From Arthrobacter pascens (GTDB lineage: Bacteria > Actinomycetota > Actinomycetes > Actinomycetales > Micrococcaceae), in assembly GCF_030815585.1 (NCBI RefSeq), contig NZ_JAUSWY010000001.1, positions 1,984,001 through 2,048,000 on the forward strand: a stretch of DNA of 64,000 nucleotides, read 5' to 3'. The first letter of the stretch is position 1; each line of letters opens with the position of its first letter. Both the position numbers and the translations under genes were made by a program. Below, piece after piece: positions 27,005 through 36,228 of this stretch. The notes below the pieces were generated by a model. It had not been told where the DNA came from, searched no databases, and saw only the letters and a list, made by a program, of their open reading frames with translations.

Positions 27005-27334
27005 TCAGACAGCCCGGGCCCACCGAGGACCGTTGGCCTCCCGGCGGATTGCCCTGGCGCGGGCGTGAAGATCGGCGTCGGGGATGCGCCGGACTTCACG
27101 GACCGGGGCTACCGAAACGTCCCGTGCCTCCGGCGGCGCCGCCCCGCAGGCCATCGGGGAAAGGTCGGTAACAAGTCCCATGCCGGCGTACTCACGCACG
27201 GCGGCAATGCCGGCAACAGCTGCGCTCTTGTCGTCAAAAGCCTTCGAAACAGCCATCACCGTGCCATCCGGCGCTGTCAGACGGAACCTGAAACACGACT
27301 CCGCGTCAACGAACAGCTCAAACATTCCGGCCAT
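27005..27334 (-). CDS. YegP/DUF1508-like protein
   Basis: 109 residues from ATG 27334, with GGGAGG upstream. MFELFVDAESCFRFRLTAPDG followed by SKAFDDKSAAVAGIAAVREY is the DUF1508 unit, a small beta-beta-beta-alpha domain usually present in one or two copies. Here there is one copy with a basic C-terminal tail. The function of the family is unknown. Confidence 0.7.
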   Translation of the reverse strand: MAGMFELFVDAESCFRFRLTAPDGTVMAVSKAFDDKSAAVAGIAAVREYAGMGLVTDLSPMACGAAPPEARDVSVAPVREVRRIPDADLHARARAIRREANGPRWARAV

Positions 27335-27595
27335 GACAATCCTCCCGGTCTGCGGGATTCTCTCCGCGGCGTCTTTGCCACGGAACAGACAGGGACGCAC
27401 CCTTGCGTCCCCGTCCCGCTGGTTTTGTCCTGCGATGCCAATTTATCAATTCACAATTGCTAAAGAGTCTGGCGCAGGTGGCCAGTGACCGCAAGACCAA
27501 ACGGGACAATTTTTCCGCCAGCACTCCAAGCGTTCGCAGTGGAGGATAATTGCAGCGAGACCTCGGCGGGACAGCGCCGGGTTGAGGAGGTCCGG

Positions 27596-28183
27596 ATGCA
27601 AACGCTTCCGCGCATCACAGTGGAGGTGCCGGTGCTCGGCGTGGGATCCGGGCCGTCTGACTACGAGGAACTGGGCAGCTACGTCAATGCCTTGCGCAGG
27701 CCGCAGGGCCTGCACATGACTCTGCTGCACCTTGGCGTCCTGGAGGACTTCTCCCAGGACGTCGCGGACTGGACCAAAGGCATCACCAGTGCCGGCGCCG
27801 CCGCCCGACGGACGGTCAGCTGGTTGAAGGCATTGCCGGTATCGGAAGGCTTTTCCGGAACGGCGGACCGACTGATCGTGCTCGGAGGCGGAAGCATCTC
27901 TGGACTCGAGGTGGACGTGCCACAGCATGTGCATGACCACCAGGTGTCCTTGGTGCAGGGCCTGCATGAACTGCTGGACGAGCTGCTCGTGGACAATGTG
28001 GATGACTTTATCCTCAGCTCACGCGCACTTGGCTACAGGTATCCGCGCTGGGTACCCCACGTGGCCGTGGGCCGCCCAAAGACCCTGCACCGCGGATCCT
28101 GGCAGATTCAGCCACTGACCGTGGAGTTTGGCGAATCACGGATCAGGAACGGCCGGCTCCTGCCGGCAGCCGACGGCGGCTAG
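27596..28183 (+). CDS. 2H-phosphoesterase-like protein, second motif altered
   Basis: 195 residues from ATG 27596, with GAGGAGG 5 bases upstream. HMTLLHLG (about residue 41) is a good first HxT motif of the 2'-5' RNA ligase/cyclic phosphodiesterase superfamily. The second position reads PHVAVGRP (about residue 158), where the Thr/Ser of HxT is Ala. The order and spacing fit the fold, but activity may be reduced or changed. It is divergent from the YegP-like gene. Confidence 0.6.
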   Translation: MQTLPRITVEVPVLGVGSGPSDYEELGSYVNALRRPQGLHMTLLHLGVLEDFSQDVADWTKGITSAGAAARRTVSWLKALPVSEGFSGTADRLIVLGGGSISGLEVDVPQHVHDHQVSLVQGLHELLDELLVDNVDDFILSSRALGYRYPRWVPHVAVGRPKTLHRGSWQIQPLTVEFGESRIRNGRLLPAADGG

Positions 28184-28232
28184 GCATGCAGGCAGAACCC
28201 TACGCCTCAATCGTCGGCACAGTGCCCCTGGA

Positions 28233-28658
28233 TTAGCCTCCACGTGCCTTCCGGGTAGCGGCGTCGTTGGCCTTCTGCAGCGCTTGGACCAGTTCGTCCT
28301 TATCCATCTTCGATCGGCCGTCGATATTCAGCTCCTGGGCTCGCTTGTAAAGGTGTTCCTTCGACGCGTTCGCGTCCACGCCCGCAGCGGTGGGCTCAGA
28401 TGAATCAATCCCCTCCTCCGCGCGTTTGTCGGAGGGGCCGCGCTCCTCCTTCGGCTCCCAGTGGTCGCCCACCTTCTCGTAGCTGTGCTTCAACGATGCG
28501 TAGGCTGTACGGGCAGCACGGCTCTCGTCATTGTCGTAGGACTCGAGGGCAGAATCGTAGGTTTTGGCGAAAGTGTCCTGGGCTTTCTGTTCAGAGCGCT
28601 GCAGGGTCGAGGGAAGCTCTTCCTTGCGGGCGTGATCGTTTTTTCCGGTCTTCGGCAT
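28233..28658 (-). CDS. ChaB-like protein with Rho-N/SAP-like tail
   Basis: 141 residues from MPKTGKNDHARKEELPSTLQ. The N-terminal 75 residues match the ChaB family (KEELPSTLQRSEQKAQDTFAK, then ARTAYASLKHSYEKVGDHW). The C terminus, KEHLYKRAQELNIDGRSKMDKDELVQAL, is a Rho-N/SAP-like helical hairpin often found in DNA- or RNA-associated small proteins. The linker is acidic and disordered. A role as a cation transport regulator (the old ChaB label) is not established. Confidence 0.75.
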   Translation of the reverse strand: MPKTGKNDHARKEELPSTLQRSEQKAQDTFAKTYDSALESYDNDESRAARTAYASLKHSYEKVGDHWEPKEERGPSDKRAEEGIDSSEPTAAGVDANASKEHLYKRAQELNIDGRSKMDKDELVQALQKANDAATRKARGG

Positions 28659-28774
28659 GGCGCCCCACACTCCTTCATCAGCAGGCTGATCATCCGGATG
28701 CACCCAGCTTAGTCACGGATCCTCTGGCTGGCTGCCCTCGCCCAATATCAAACAAACAAGACGGGGAAACGCTC

Positions 28775-29713
28775 TCAGTGACGTTGGTCGAGCGCTTCGA
28801 GGAGTCGTCTGACCGAGCCGCCAAGGTTCCACTCGGTGGCGAGACGCTCCAGTTCGGCGCGCGGCTCGCCGCTAACAGGATGCAGCTGTGCGCCCGCCTC
28901 CTCAAGGGTTGGCAGCTTGAGGTCGCGGACAAGCTTGACGACGGCGGGAGCCACCGTGAGGTAGTCCGCGGCCGCGGCGAGTTTCGACCGCACAGGGGTG
29001 GACAGCCCGCTTCCCGCATCCGCCGCCGCCGCGAGCAGCCAGTCAAGCGTGCCGTACTCCCCAAGCAGGGACGCGGCGGTCTTGTCCCCGATGCCGGCGA
29101 CGCCCGGCAGCCCGTCGGAGGCGTCGCCGCGGAGGGTCGCGTAGTCGGCGTATTGCTCGGGCAGCACCCGGTACTTGCCCACGACGACGGCGTCGGTGAC
29201 GACTTCGAGGTTCTTCATTCCGCGGGCGGTGTAGATCACCCGCACCTGGCGGGCGTCGTCGACCACCTGGAAGAGATCGCGGTCGCCCGTCACGACGTCG
29301 ACCGGCAGCTCGGCGTGGCTGGCGTAGGTGCCGACGACGTCGTCGGCCTCATGGTCCGCGGCCCCCACGACGGCGATGCCGGAGAGTTCGAGCATCCGGC
29401 GGATCATCGGAATCTGCGCCTCGAGCGCGTCCGGCACCACCTCCACGTCGGGGGACCCTGCTACAACGTCTGCGACCCGGTGCGACTTGTAGGTGGGGAT
29501 GAGGTCCACCCGCCACTGCGGACGCCAATCGTCGTCCCAGCAGGCAACGAGGTGCGTCGCGTCGTAGTCGGTGGTGAGGCGCGCGATCATGTCCAGCAGG
29601 CCGCGGACGGCGTTCACCGGTGTGCCGTCGGCGCGGCGGATGGTGTCGGGCACGCCGTAGTAAGCACGAAAGTACAGCGACGCAGTGTCGAGCAGCATCA
29701 GGCGGTTGGACAT
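28775..29713 (-). CDS. 5'-3' exonuclease (PolI N-domain/flap-nuclease family)
   Basis: 312 residues containing only the 5'-nuclease fold. LLDTASLYFRAYYG supplies the first metal-binding Asp, DWRPQWRVDLIPTYKSHR the arch region, DHEADDVVGTYA and VTGDRDLFQVV the acidic cluster, and GVAGIGDKTAASLLGEYG the helix-3-turn-helix DNA-binding motif. Free-standing versions act on flaps or RNA primers. The gene starts only 34 bases from the divergent, N-terminally shortened PhoX-like gene. Confidence 0.85.
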   Translation of the reverse strand: MSNRLMLLDTASLYFRAYYGVPDTIRRADGTPVNAVRGLLDMIARLTTDYDATHLVACWDDDWRPQWRVDLIPTYKSHRVADVVAGSPDVEVVPDALEAQIPMIRRMLELSGIAVVGAADHEADDVVGTYASHAELPVDVVTGDRDLFQVVDDARQVRVIYTARGMKNLEVVTDAVVVGKYRVLPEQYADYATLRGDASDGLPGVAGIGDKTAASLLGEYGTLDWLLAAAADAGSGLSTPVRSKLAAAADYLTVAPAVVKLVRDLKLPTLEEAGAQLHPVSGEPRAELERLATEWNLGGSVRRLLEALDQRH

Positions 29714-29746
29714 AACTGATCCTATACAGATGCCAAGCTCACGCCC

Positions 29747-31093
29747 GTGTCATTCGCCCTTTGCCCGCGGCCCGCCAACGCAGCGACCCGCAACGCCTTC
29801 GGCTATGGCACGCTGGTCCCGGACCCCAAGGGCATCCTGGCTCTGCCGGAGGGCTTCGTCTACAAGCTGCTGGCCCGCTCGGGGCAGACCGCCACCGCTG
29901 AGGGCGTCCACCCCTCCGATCCTGACGGCATCGGCGTATTTGATGGTCCCAGCGGCGGATCCGTTCTGATCTGCAACCACGAGAACAGCGGCGCCGAGCC
30001 CTACCCGGTCCCCGTCGTCGAGGGTCTTACCTATGACCCCGGGGCCAAGGGCGGCACCTCCACCCTCATCGTGGATGCCGACGGCAACCGCGTGGCCCAG
30101 TACACCTCCGTCGCGGGCACCAACAACAACTGCGCCGGAGGAATCTCTCCGTGGGGCACCTGGCTGACCTGCGAGGAAACCGAGGCGCGCGCCGGTTCCG
30201 GAACCAATACCAAAGACCACGGCTACGTCTTCGAAGTAGATCCCGCCAGCCGCGAGGCCAACATTGGCCACGCCGCGGTCCCGCTGAAATTCCTGGGCCG
30301 CTATTCCCACGAGGCCGTAGCGATCGACCCCGCCACCACCCAGATCTACCTCACCGAGGACGCCGGAAACCCCAACGGCCTCTACCTGCGGTGGACGCCG
30401 TCAGCCGGTTTCATCCCCGGCAAGGGGGCGCTGCACGCGCTCGCCAAGTCCTCCGGCGGTGACGTCGCAGGGCGGCTGCAGGCGATGAAGTGTTTCCGCG
30501 GCTCCACCCACATCAAGGACCTCTCCGAGGCCACCGAAGTAGGCACCCGCTACAAGGTCCAGTGGATCGATGTGCCGGACCGTGACGCCCGCACCACCTC
30601 GGTGCGCAAGCAGTTCACGAATGAGGAAATCACCCGTGCCCGCAAACTCGAGGGCCAGTGGTGGGGCGACAACGGCGCGTACTTCGTCTCCAGCTTCGCC
30701 CGCAATTCCGACGGTTCCGTCAACGAACACGACGGCCAGGTCTGGCTCTACGACCCGGCCACCGAGAGCATCACGCTGACGACGATCTTCGGAGTGAACC
30801 CGGACACGGAGGTGGACGGGCACTTCGACGGGCCTGACAACATCACGGTTGCACCGCAGGGCGGGCTGATCCTGGCCGAGGACGGCGAAGGCGTCTCGCA
30901 CCTGGTGGGCGTGACCAGCGAGGGCATGTCCTACCCGCTGGCCCGCAACGAATACAACGACTCGGAGTTCTGCGGCCCGGCGTTCAGCAAGGACGGAAAG
31001 TGGCTCTTCGCCAACATCCAGTCCCCCGGCTTTACGCTGGCCATCACCGGTCCCTGGACCCGGCCGTCCAACGCCGCGGCCACAGCCGGCTAG
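29747..31093 (+). CDS. PhoX-like (DUF839) protein lacking its export signal
   Basis: 448 residues from GTG 29747. The body is a PhoX-type beta-propeller phosphatase relative: ICNHENSG, NCAGGISPWGTWLTCEE, DHGYVFEVDP, GRYSHEAVAIDP and WWGDNGAYFVSSFA are recognisable. Family members normally carry a long Tat signal peptide; here the frame opens only at 29720, and the first residues (CPRPANAATR) look like the end of one, with an AxA-type cleavage site. No ribosome site is visible. It may be a 5'-truncated pseudogene whose head was lost next to the exonuclease gene. Confidence 0.7.
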   Translation: MSFALCPRPANAATRNAFGYGTLVPDPKGILALPEGFVYKLLARSGQTATAEGVHPSDPDGIGVFDGPSGGSVLICNHENSGAEPYPVPVVEGLTYDPGAKGGTSTLIVDADGNRVAQYTSVAGTNNNCAGGISPWGTWLTCEETEARAGSGTNTKDHGYVFEVDPASREANIGHAAVPLKFLGRYSHEAVAIDPATTQIYLTEDAGNPNGLYLRWTPSAGFIPGKGALHALAKSSGGDVAGRLQAMKCFRGSTHIKDLSEATEVGTRYKVQWIDVPDRDARTTSVRKQFTNEEITRARKLEGQWWGDNGAYFVSSFARNSDGSVNEHDGQVWLYDPATESITLTTIFGVNPDTEVDGHFDGPDNITVAPQGGLILAEDGEGVSHLVGVTSEGMSYPLARNEYNDSEFCGPAFSKDGKWLFANIQSPGFTLAITGPWTRPSNAAATAG

Positions 31094-31114
31094 CCAAGCA
31101 CTCTCCTAGAGTGG

Positions 31115-31152
31115 CTGCAGGCCCCGCTCCGCGGTGCGGGCGGGGCCTGCAG
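31115..31152 (+). terminator. 13-bp perfect hairpin after PhoX-like gene
   Basis: CTGCAGGCCCCGC (31115-31127) pairs with GCGGGGCCTGCAG (31140-31152) across a 12-base loop, 22 bases after the PhoX-like stop. There is no T-run, as is common for actinobacterial I-shaped terminators. Confidence 0.65.
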
Positions 31153-31208
31153 TCCCCGGGCTAGCCGGGCTGTCCGGGGCCGGCCCACTTCAAGGCAGAA
31201 TGGAACGC

Positions 31209-31793
31209 ATGACCCTTACGACGTTCGCCCTCATCCGCCATGGCCAGACAGACTGGAATGCGCAGCGCCGGCTGCAGGGATCCACTGACATTCCGCTCAA
31301 CGATACCGGCCGCGACCAGGCGCGCGACGCCGTCGCCGTCCTTTCCGGTTACGAGTGGGACGCGATCGTGTCCTCCCCGCTGAGCCGGGCCGCGGAAACC
31401 GCCGACCTGATTGCCGCCGGGCTGGGACTCAGCGTGGCCCGGCGTGTGCCTGAGCTCACCGAACGCCGCTTCGGACCCGCGGAGGGCCTGCAGGCCGGCC
31501 CCGAACTGGATGCACTGCGCATCCCCAACGGTTTCCGCGGCGCCGAAAGCGAGGACGAGGCAGCCTGCCGCGGGTTGGCCGCACTGGAAGGACTGGCCGA
31601 GGAGTTCCGCGGCCGTCGCGTCCTGGTGGTCGCCCATGGCACGCTCATCCGCGTGAGCCTCGGCCGCGCCGTCGCCCGTACCCTTCAAAGCATCGATAAC
31701 GCCGTGCTCAACCTCGCCCACCACCACGCCGTTGACGGCTGGCAGCTCGAATACTTCAACGGGGAGCGGGTAGTGGCCGCCGTTCAGGGCTGA
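31209..31793 (+). CDS. Histidine phosphatase family protein
   Basis: 194 residues. ALIRHGQTDWN is the RHG catalytic motif with the phospho-accepting His, SSPLSRAAETADLI the second Arg region, PELTERRFG the acid region, and VLVVAHGTLIRV the second catalytic His. This is the phosphoglycerate-mutase-like branch of cofactor-independent small phosphatases, with substrate unknown. An ATG nine bases earlier (31200) is an equally possible start. Confidence 0.8.
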   Translation: MTLTTFALIRHGQTDWNAQRRLQGSTDIPLNDTGRDQARDAVAVLSGYEWDAIVSSPLSRAAETADLIAAGLGLSVARRVPELTERRFGPAEGLQAGPELDALRIPNGFRGAESEDEAACRGLAALEGLAEEFRGRRVLVVAHGTLIRVSLGRAVARTLQSIDNAVLNLAHHHAVDGWQLEYFNGERVVAAVQG

Positions 31794-31879
31794 GCAGGCC
31801 ACGACCGGAAGAACCTTGCTGCCCAAAGCGAGCCACACACCGCCTTGCCTCTGTTGCGGCACCGGGGGCGTCGGGCAGA

Positions 31880-32158
31880 ATGTGCTTCATGGGGCGTTGG
31901 AGCGAGGAAAAGGTGATCGGCACCGCGCCCGACCAATCTTCCTTGGCAGCCGCCCGAAAACTCGCGCGTCCGGGTCCATGGTCCGATACCGGCAGCAACG
32001 ACGATTCGAACCATGCCGCTGCCCTCGCCGGAATCGGCGTGCCGGCCTTCGCCTGCACGCCGGATCTGTTTCCCGAGCTGATGGCCGCCGCGATCGAACG
32101 CCGGGACGTCAGCGAATGGGCAGCTTTCCATGACATCGTGACGACGCACGAAACGTAG
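31880..32158 (+). pseudogene. Probable C-terminal remnant of a VWA-domain protein
   Basis: A 92-codon frame whose second half, AALAGIGVPAFACTPDLFPE then LMAAAIERRDVSEWAAF, resembles the extreme C terminus of actinobacterial VWA-domain proteins from MoxR-type operons. The upstream metal-binding part of a VWA domain is missing, and the N-terminal 35 residues do not fit. I read it as a leftover 3' end, but a real small protein cannot be excluded. Confidence 0.4.
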
Positions 32159-32331
32159 CAGCACAGGCTCGTGGAAGGCGCCGGCGCCCGGTCATCCGCC
32201 GGGGCCATAGGGTGGTCCGTCTAACATCACGTACTCCTGCTTGTCGGGAGCCAACAAAATCTTGTCCCCAACGGGGAACTAGCGTCGGTTCGGAGGAATA
32301 TCCGCAGCCAGCAAGCGCAAAGGACCCATCG

Positions 32332-33390
32332 ATGACGATTCAGGCAAACATCGCCGCGAGCGAAAAACCGAGCGACGAAACGAGCAACAACGCTAGCTAC
32401 GACATCCTGGCAACTGCCCACCAGCAGGTCCTGGAAGACGGCGTCGGCCTGACCCAGGCGCAGCTCGTGGAAGTACTCAGCCTCCCGGATGAAGCGCTCC
32501 CGGCGGCCCTGCAGCTGGCCCACGAGGTCAGGCTGAGGCACTGCGGCGAAGACGTTGAGGTGGAAGGCATCATCTCAATCAAGACGGGCGGCTGCCCCGA
32601 GGACTGCCACTTCTGCAGCCAGTCCGGCCTCTTCGACTCCCCTGTCCGCGGCGTCTGGCTCGACATTCCGGAACTCGTCAAAGCGGCCAAGGAAACGGCC
32701 GCCACCGGAGCCACCGAATTCTGCATCGTCGCCGCCGTCCGCGGCCCCGACATCAAACTGATGAACCAGATCAAGTTCGCGATCGACCGCATCCACGAAG
32801 AAGTGGACATCAACATCGCCTGCTCCCTGGGCATGCTCACCCAGCGGCAGGTGGACCAGCTCGCCAGCTGGGGCGTGCACCGCTACAACCACAACCTGGA
32901 AACGGCCCGCAGCTACTTCCCCGAGGTGGTCACCACGCACAGCTACGAAGAACGCCTCGAAACGTGCAACATGGTCAAGGCCGCCGGCATGGAACTGTGC
33001 TGCGGGGCACTGATCGGCATGGGCGAGTCCTTGGAACAGCGGGCCGAACTGGCAGCCCAGCTTGCCGCCCTCGAACCACATGAGGTCCCCCTGAACTTCC
33101 TCAACCCACGCCCCGGAACTCCCCTCGAAAACCAGGGAATCATGGACGGCAAGGACGCCCTCCGCGCCATCGCCGCCTTCCGGCTGGCCATGCCCAGAAC
33201 GGTGCTGCGCTACGCCGGCGGCCGCGAGCTGACCCTCGGCGATCTGGGAACGCGCGAGGGACTGATGGGCGGAATCAACGCCGTCATCGTGGGCAACTAC
33301 CTCACCACCCTGGGCCGCCCGGCCACCGCCGACCTGAACCTGCTCGTCGAGCTGAACATGCCCATCAAGGAGCTCCAGCAAACGCTATGA
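32332..33390 (+). CDS. bioB: Biotin synthase
   Basis: 352 residues from ATG 32332 (AAAGGA upstream). [14 protein letters not shown] is the radical-SAM CxxxCxxC cluster motif, and the central region ([26 protein letters not shown]) holds BioB-specific substrate and 2Fe-2S residues. It inserts sulfur into dethiobiotin. It is the first gene of a six-gene run in which every junction overlaps by 4 bases (ATGA-type), indicating one translationally coupled operon. Confidence 0.95.
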   Translation: MTIQANIAASEKPSDETSNNASYDILATAHQQVLEDGVGLTQAQLVEVLSLPDEALPAALQLAHEVRLRHCGEDVEVEGIISIKTGGCPEDCHFCSQSGLFDSPVRGVWLDIPELVKAAKETAATGATEFCIVAAVRGPDIKLMNQIKFAIDRIHEEVDINIACSLGMLTQRQVDQLASWGVHRYNHNLETARSYFPEVVTTHSYEERLETCNMVKAAGMELCCGALIGMGESLEQRAELAAQLAALEPHEVPLNFLNPRPGTPLENQGIMDGKDALRAIAAFRLAMPRTVLRYAGGRELTLGDLGTREGLMGGINAVIVGNYLTTLGRPATADLNLLVELNMPIKELQQTL

Positions 33391-33689
33391 TCCCCAACCG
33401 CTCCCTAACGTCGCAAGCTCGGCCAGGGAACCCGGCGGTCGTGGCCCCAGGCTCGACGGGCTCAACCGGCGGGTTTCCGGCGGGCTCAACCGCCGGGTTT
33501 TGCGGGCACTGCGGCGAGCCGTCCGACGGCGGTGCCACCCCGACGTCGGACGTTCACCGCCGCTGCGCCGAACATCTCGCCATGGAGCCGCCGCGCTACT
33601 GCGCCGCCTGCCGGCGCCGCATGAAAGTCCAGGTCACGCCATTGGGATGGTCCGCGGAATGCTCCCGCCACGGGGTGCTTGAACCATGA
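33387..33689 (+). CDS. bsaP: Biotin synthase auxiliary protein BsaP
   Basis: 100 residues overlapping bioB by 4 bases. The conserved part contains [11 protein letters not shown] and [20 protein letters not shown] followed by ECSRHG, a cysteine-rich set that fits BsaP, the small actinobacterial partner proposed to support BioB by handling its auxiliary iron-sulfur cluster. The first 38 residues are a low-complexity Gly/Ser/Thr linker encoded by a GC-rich direct repeat. Identification rests on motif and on position directly after bioB. Confidence 0.75.
   Translation: MIPNRSLTSQARPGNPAVVAPGSTGSTGGFPAGSTAGFCGHCGEPSDGGATPTSDVHRRCAEHLAMEPPRYCAACRRRMKVQVTPLGWSAECSRHGVLEP
33457..33500. repeat. 24-bp-period REP-like repeat inside bsaP
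   Basis: CGGGCTCAACCGGCGGGTTT (33457-33476) recurs with one mismatch at 33481-33500. The period is 24 bases, so the frame is kept and the repeat encodes two copies of a Gly-Ser-Thr-rich octapeptide. It resembles GGTTGAGCC-type intergenic repeats of actinobacteria. Confidence 0.65.
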
Positions 33690-35047
33690 CGGAAGGCATG
33701 GCGCCGCTGAGCCTGATCCAGCGGGACCGCGCACGGTTGTGGCACCCTTACGCCCCGGCGTCCCCGGACCTTCCGCTGTGGGAGGCGGAGGCCGCCGACG
33801 GCGTGCGGCTGCGGCTTAGGGGCGCGGACGGCAGACGCCACCAGGTGGTTGATGCGATGTCCTCGTGGTGGTCTGTGATCCACGGCTACCGCCACCCGGT
33901 GCTGGATGCTGCTGTGAGACGGCAGCTGGAGAGCTTCAGCCATGTGATGTTCGGCGGCCTCACGCATGCCCCGGCGGTGGAGCTGGCCGAGCGGCTGGTG
34001 GGCATGGCCCCTGCCGCTCCCGGCCGGCCGGGGTTGGAGCGGGTGTTCCTCGCGGACTCGGGTTCGGTGGCCGTGGAGGTTGCGCTGAAGCTGGCGGTGC
34101 AGTTCCAGACCGCATCGGGGCACCCGCAGAGGCAGCGGTTCCTGAGCGTTCGTGGCGGGTACCACGGCGACACTTTTGCCGCAATGGGGGTCTGCGATCC
34201 CGTGGACGGCATGCACTCCGCCTTCCCGGGCCTGCCGGCCGGCAACGTGTTTGCTCCCCGTCCCCCCGCCGCGGCGTCCGCGACTCCGGAGACTGTGATG
34301 GCGTGGGCGTCGGAGCTCGGGGACATCGCGGCTGCGCACTCGGGGGAGCTGGCCGCGATCATCGTCGAACCGGTCCTCCAGGGTGCCGGCGGCATGCACG
34401 CCTACCCGGCCGAGTGCCTGACAGCGCTGCGGCAGGTGGCGGACCGGCATGGGCTGCTGCTGATCTTCGATGAGATCGCCACGGGTTTTGGCCGCACCGG
34501 CGAGCTCTTCGCGGCCGACCATGCCGGCGTCGTGCCAGACATCATGTGCGTAGGTAAAGCCCTGACCGGCGGATACCTGACCCTCGCCGCGATGCTCTGC
34601 ACAGGCGAGGTTGCGTCAACGGTTTCCCGTGGCCAGGCCGGTGCCCTGCTGCACGGGCCCACCTTCATGGGCAACCCGCTGGCATGTGCGGTTGCCAACG
34701 CCAGTCTCAGCATCATCGACGACGGCGGCTGGCGGACCGACGTTGCCCGGATCGGCGCGGGGCTGGCCTCCGGGCTCGCCCCCGCCCGGGCACTCCAGGC
34801 CGTCCGGGATGTCCGCACTATCGGCGCCGTCGGGGTCATCGAGCTCCACGACGACGTCGACGTCACGGCGGTCACTGCGGCGGCCATCCGGCACGGGGTC
34901 TGGGTCCGCCCGTTCCGGAACCTCGTCTACACCATGCCTCCGTACATCAGCACCGCGGCGGACGTTGGGCAGATCACCGCGGGCATGACGGGGGCTGTCG
35001 CCGAAGTCCACGAACGCGCCTCGGCACGGTCCGGAGACGCGGCATGA
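33686..35047 (+). CDS. bioA: Adenosylmethionine-8-amino-7-oxononanoate aminotransferase
   Basis: 453 residues, class III aminotransferase. WHPYAPAS near the N terminus, [14 protein letters not shown] (BioA-specific WW), [14 protein letters not shown] with the PLP Asp, and [14 protein letters not shown] with the PLP lysine are all visible. It makes 7,8-diaminopelargonate from KAPA with SAM as amino donor. It overlaps bsaP upstream and bioF downstream. Confidence 0.95.
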   Translation: MTEGMAPLSLIQRDRARLWHPYAPASPDLPLWEAEAADGVRLRLRGADGRRHQVVDAMSSWWSVIHGYRHPVLDAAVRRQLESFSHVMFGGLTHAPAVELAERLVGMAPAAPGRPGLERVFLADSGSVAVEVALKLAVQFQTASGHPQRQRFLSVRGGYHGDTFAAMGVCDPVDGMHSAFPGLPAGNVFAPRPPAAASATPETVMAWASELGDIAAAHSGELAAIIVEPVLQGAGGMHAYPAECLTALRQVADRHGLLLIFDEIATGFGRTGELFAADHAGVVPDIMCVGKALTGGYLTLAAMLCTGEVASTVSRGQAGALLHGPTFMGNPLACAVANASLSIIDDGGWRTDVARIGAGLASGLAPARALQAVRDVRTIGAVGVIELHDDVDVTAVTAAAIRHGVWVRPFRNLVYTMPPYISTAADVGQITAGMTGAVAEVHERASARSGDAA

Positions 35048-36228
35048 GCGCGTCGATGACCCGATGGCTCGAGACTCAGGCCGCGGTCCGGGAACGCCGG
35101 GGCCTGGTCCGCCGCCCCCTCCCCCGGGCGGCGGACGAACAGTTCATCGACCTGGCCAGCAACGACTACCTGGGACTCGCGGCGGACCCGCGGGTTGCAG
35201 AGGCCGCTGCGGCGGCCGCATCGCTCTGGGGCACAGGCGCCACGTCCTCGCGCCTGGTGGCCGGAACCACCAGGCTGCATCTTGAGCTCGAGCAGGAACT
35301 GGCAGCGCTCGCCGGGATGGAAACGGCGCTGGTGTTCTCCTCCGGCTATCTGGCAAACATCGGCGTGATCACGGCGCTGGGCGGCCCCGGGACCCTGATC
35401 GTCGCGGATGAACACTGCCACGCCTCGATGATCGACGGCATGCGGCTCAGCCGCTCGCGCACCGAACCGTTCACCCACAACAGCGTGGAGGAAGCCGGCC
35501 GCCTGCTTGCCGACCGGTCGGAGCCGCGCGCCCTCATCGCCGTCGAATCCCTCTACAGCGTCCTGGGCGACGAAGCGCCGCTCGTTGACCTGCTGGCCCT
35601 GGCCGAGCAGAACGACGCCGTGCTGCTCATCGACGAGGCCCACAGCCTCGGAGTCACCGGCACCGGTATCTTCCAGGGCCGCGGCTCCGTGGCCGGAACC
35701 GCCCTTGCCGGGCATCCGAACGTGATCGTGACGGCGACGCTGTCCAAGGCCCTGGGCAGCCAGGGCGGAGCAGTCCTGGGATCACCCCTGCTGCGCGAAC
35801 ACCTCATCAACCGGGCCCGCAGCTTCATCTTCGACACCGGCCTGGCGCCCGCCTCCGCCGCAGCGGCCCTCGCCGGGGTACGCATTATCCGCGACGAACC
35901 CTGGCGGGCCGGATCCGTCCGCAGGAACGCTGCGGCACTTGCCGCCGGGCTCGCCCCGGCCCTTGCAGCCCACGGCACCGCCGTCGACCAGCCCGTCGTC
36001 GAGCAAATGGCGGGGGCCGTCCAGTCCATCGCCATGCCTTCCGCCGAAGCCGTCCTGGCGGCCGCCGGGGCCGCGCGCACTGCCGGCGTCCGGATCGGCT
36101 GCTTCCGCCCGCCGTCCGTCCCCGACGGGATCTCGCGGCTGCGGCTCACTGCCCGAGCCACCCTTACGCCCGAGGAAATCGAAGACAGCTGCGCAGTGCT
36201 GCGCGGCATTTTGGAGGAACTTCCATGA
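35044..36228 (+). CDS. bioF: 8-amino-7-oxononanoate synthase
   Basis: 394 residues from the ATG at 35044 that overlaps the bioA stop. DLASNDYLGLAADPRV, GTGATSSRLVAGTT, LLIDEAHSLGVTG and TLSKALGSQGGAVLG (PLP lysine) define the alpha-oxoamine synthase family. It condenses pimeloyl thioester with alanine to form KAPA. No bioC, bioH, bioW or bioZ gene is visible nearby, so the source of pimeloyl is open. Confidence 0.94.
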   Translation: MSASMTRWLETQAAVRERRGLVRRPLPRAADEQFIDLASNDYLGLAADPRVAEAAAAAASLWGTGATSSRLVAGTTRLHLELEQELAALAGMETALVFSSGYLANIGVITALGGPGTLIVADEHCHASMIDGMRLSRSRTEPFTHNSVEEAGRLLADRSEPRALIAVESLYSVLGDEAPLVDLLALAEQNDAVLLIDEAHSLGVTGTGIFQGRGSVAGTALAGHPNVIVTATLSKALGSQGGAVLGSPLLREHLINRARSFIFDTGLAPASAAAALAGVRIIRDEPWRAGSVRRNAAALAAGLAPALAAHGTAVDQPVVEQMAGAVQSIAMPSAEAVLAAAGAARTAGVRIGCFRPPSVPDGISRLRLTARATLTPEEIEDSCAVLRGILEELP

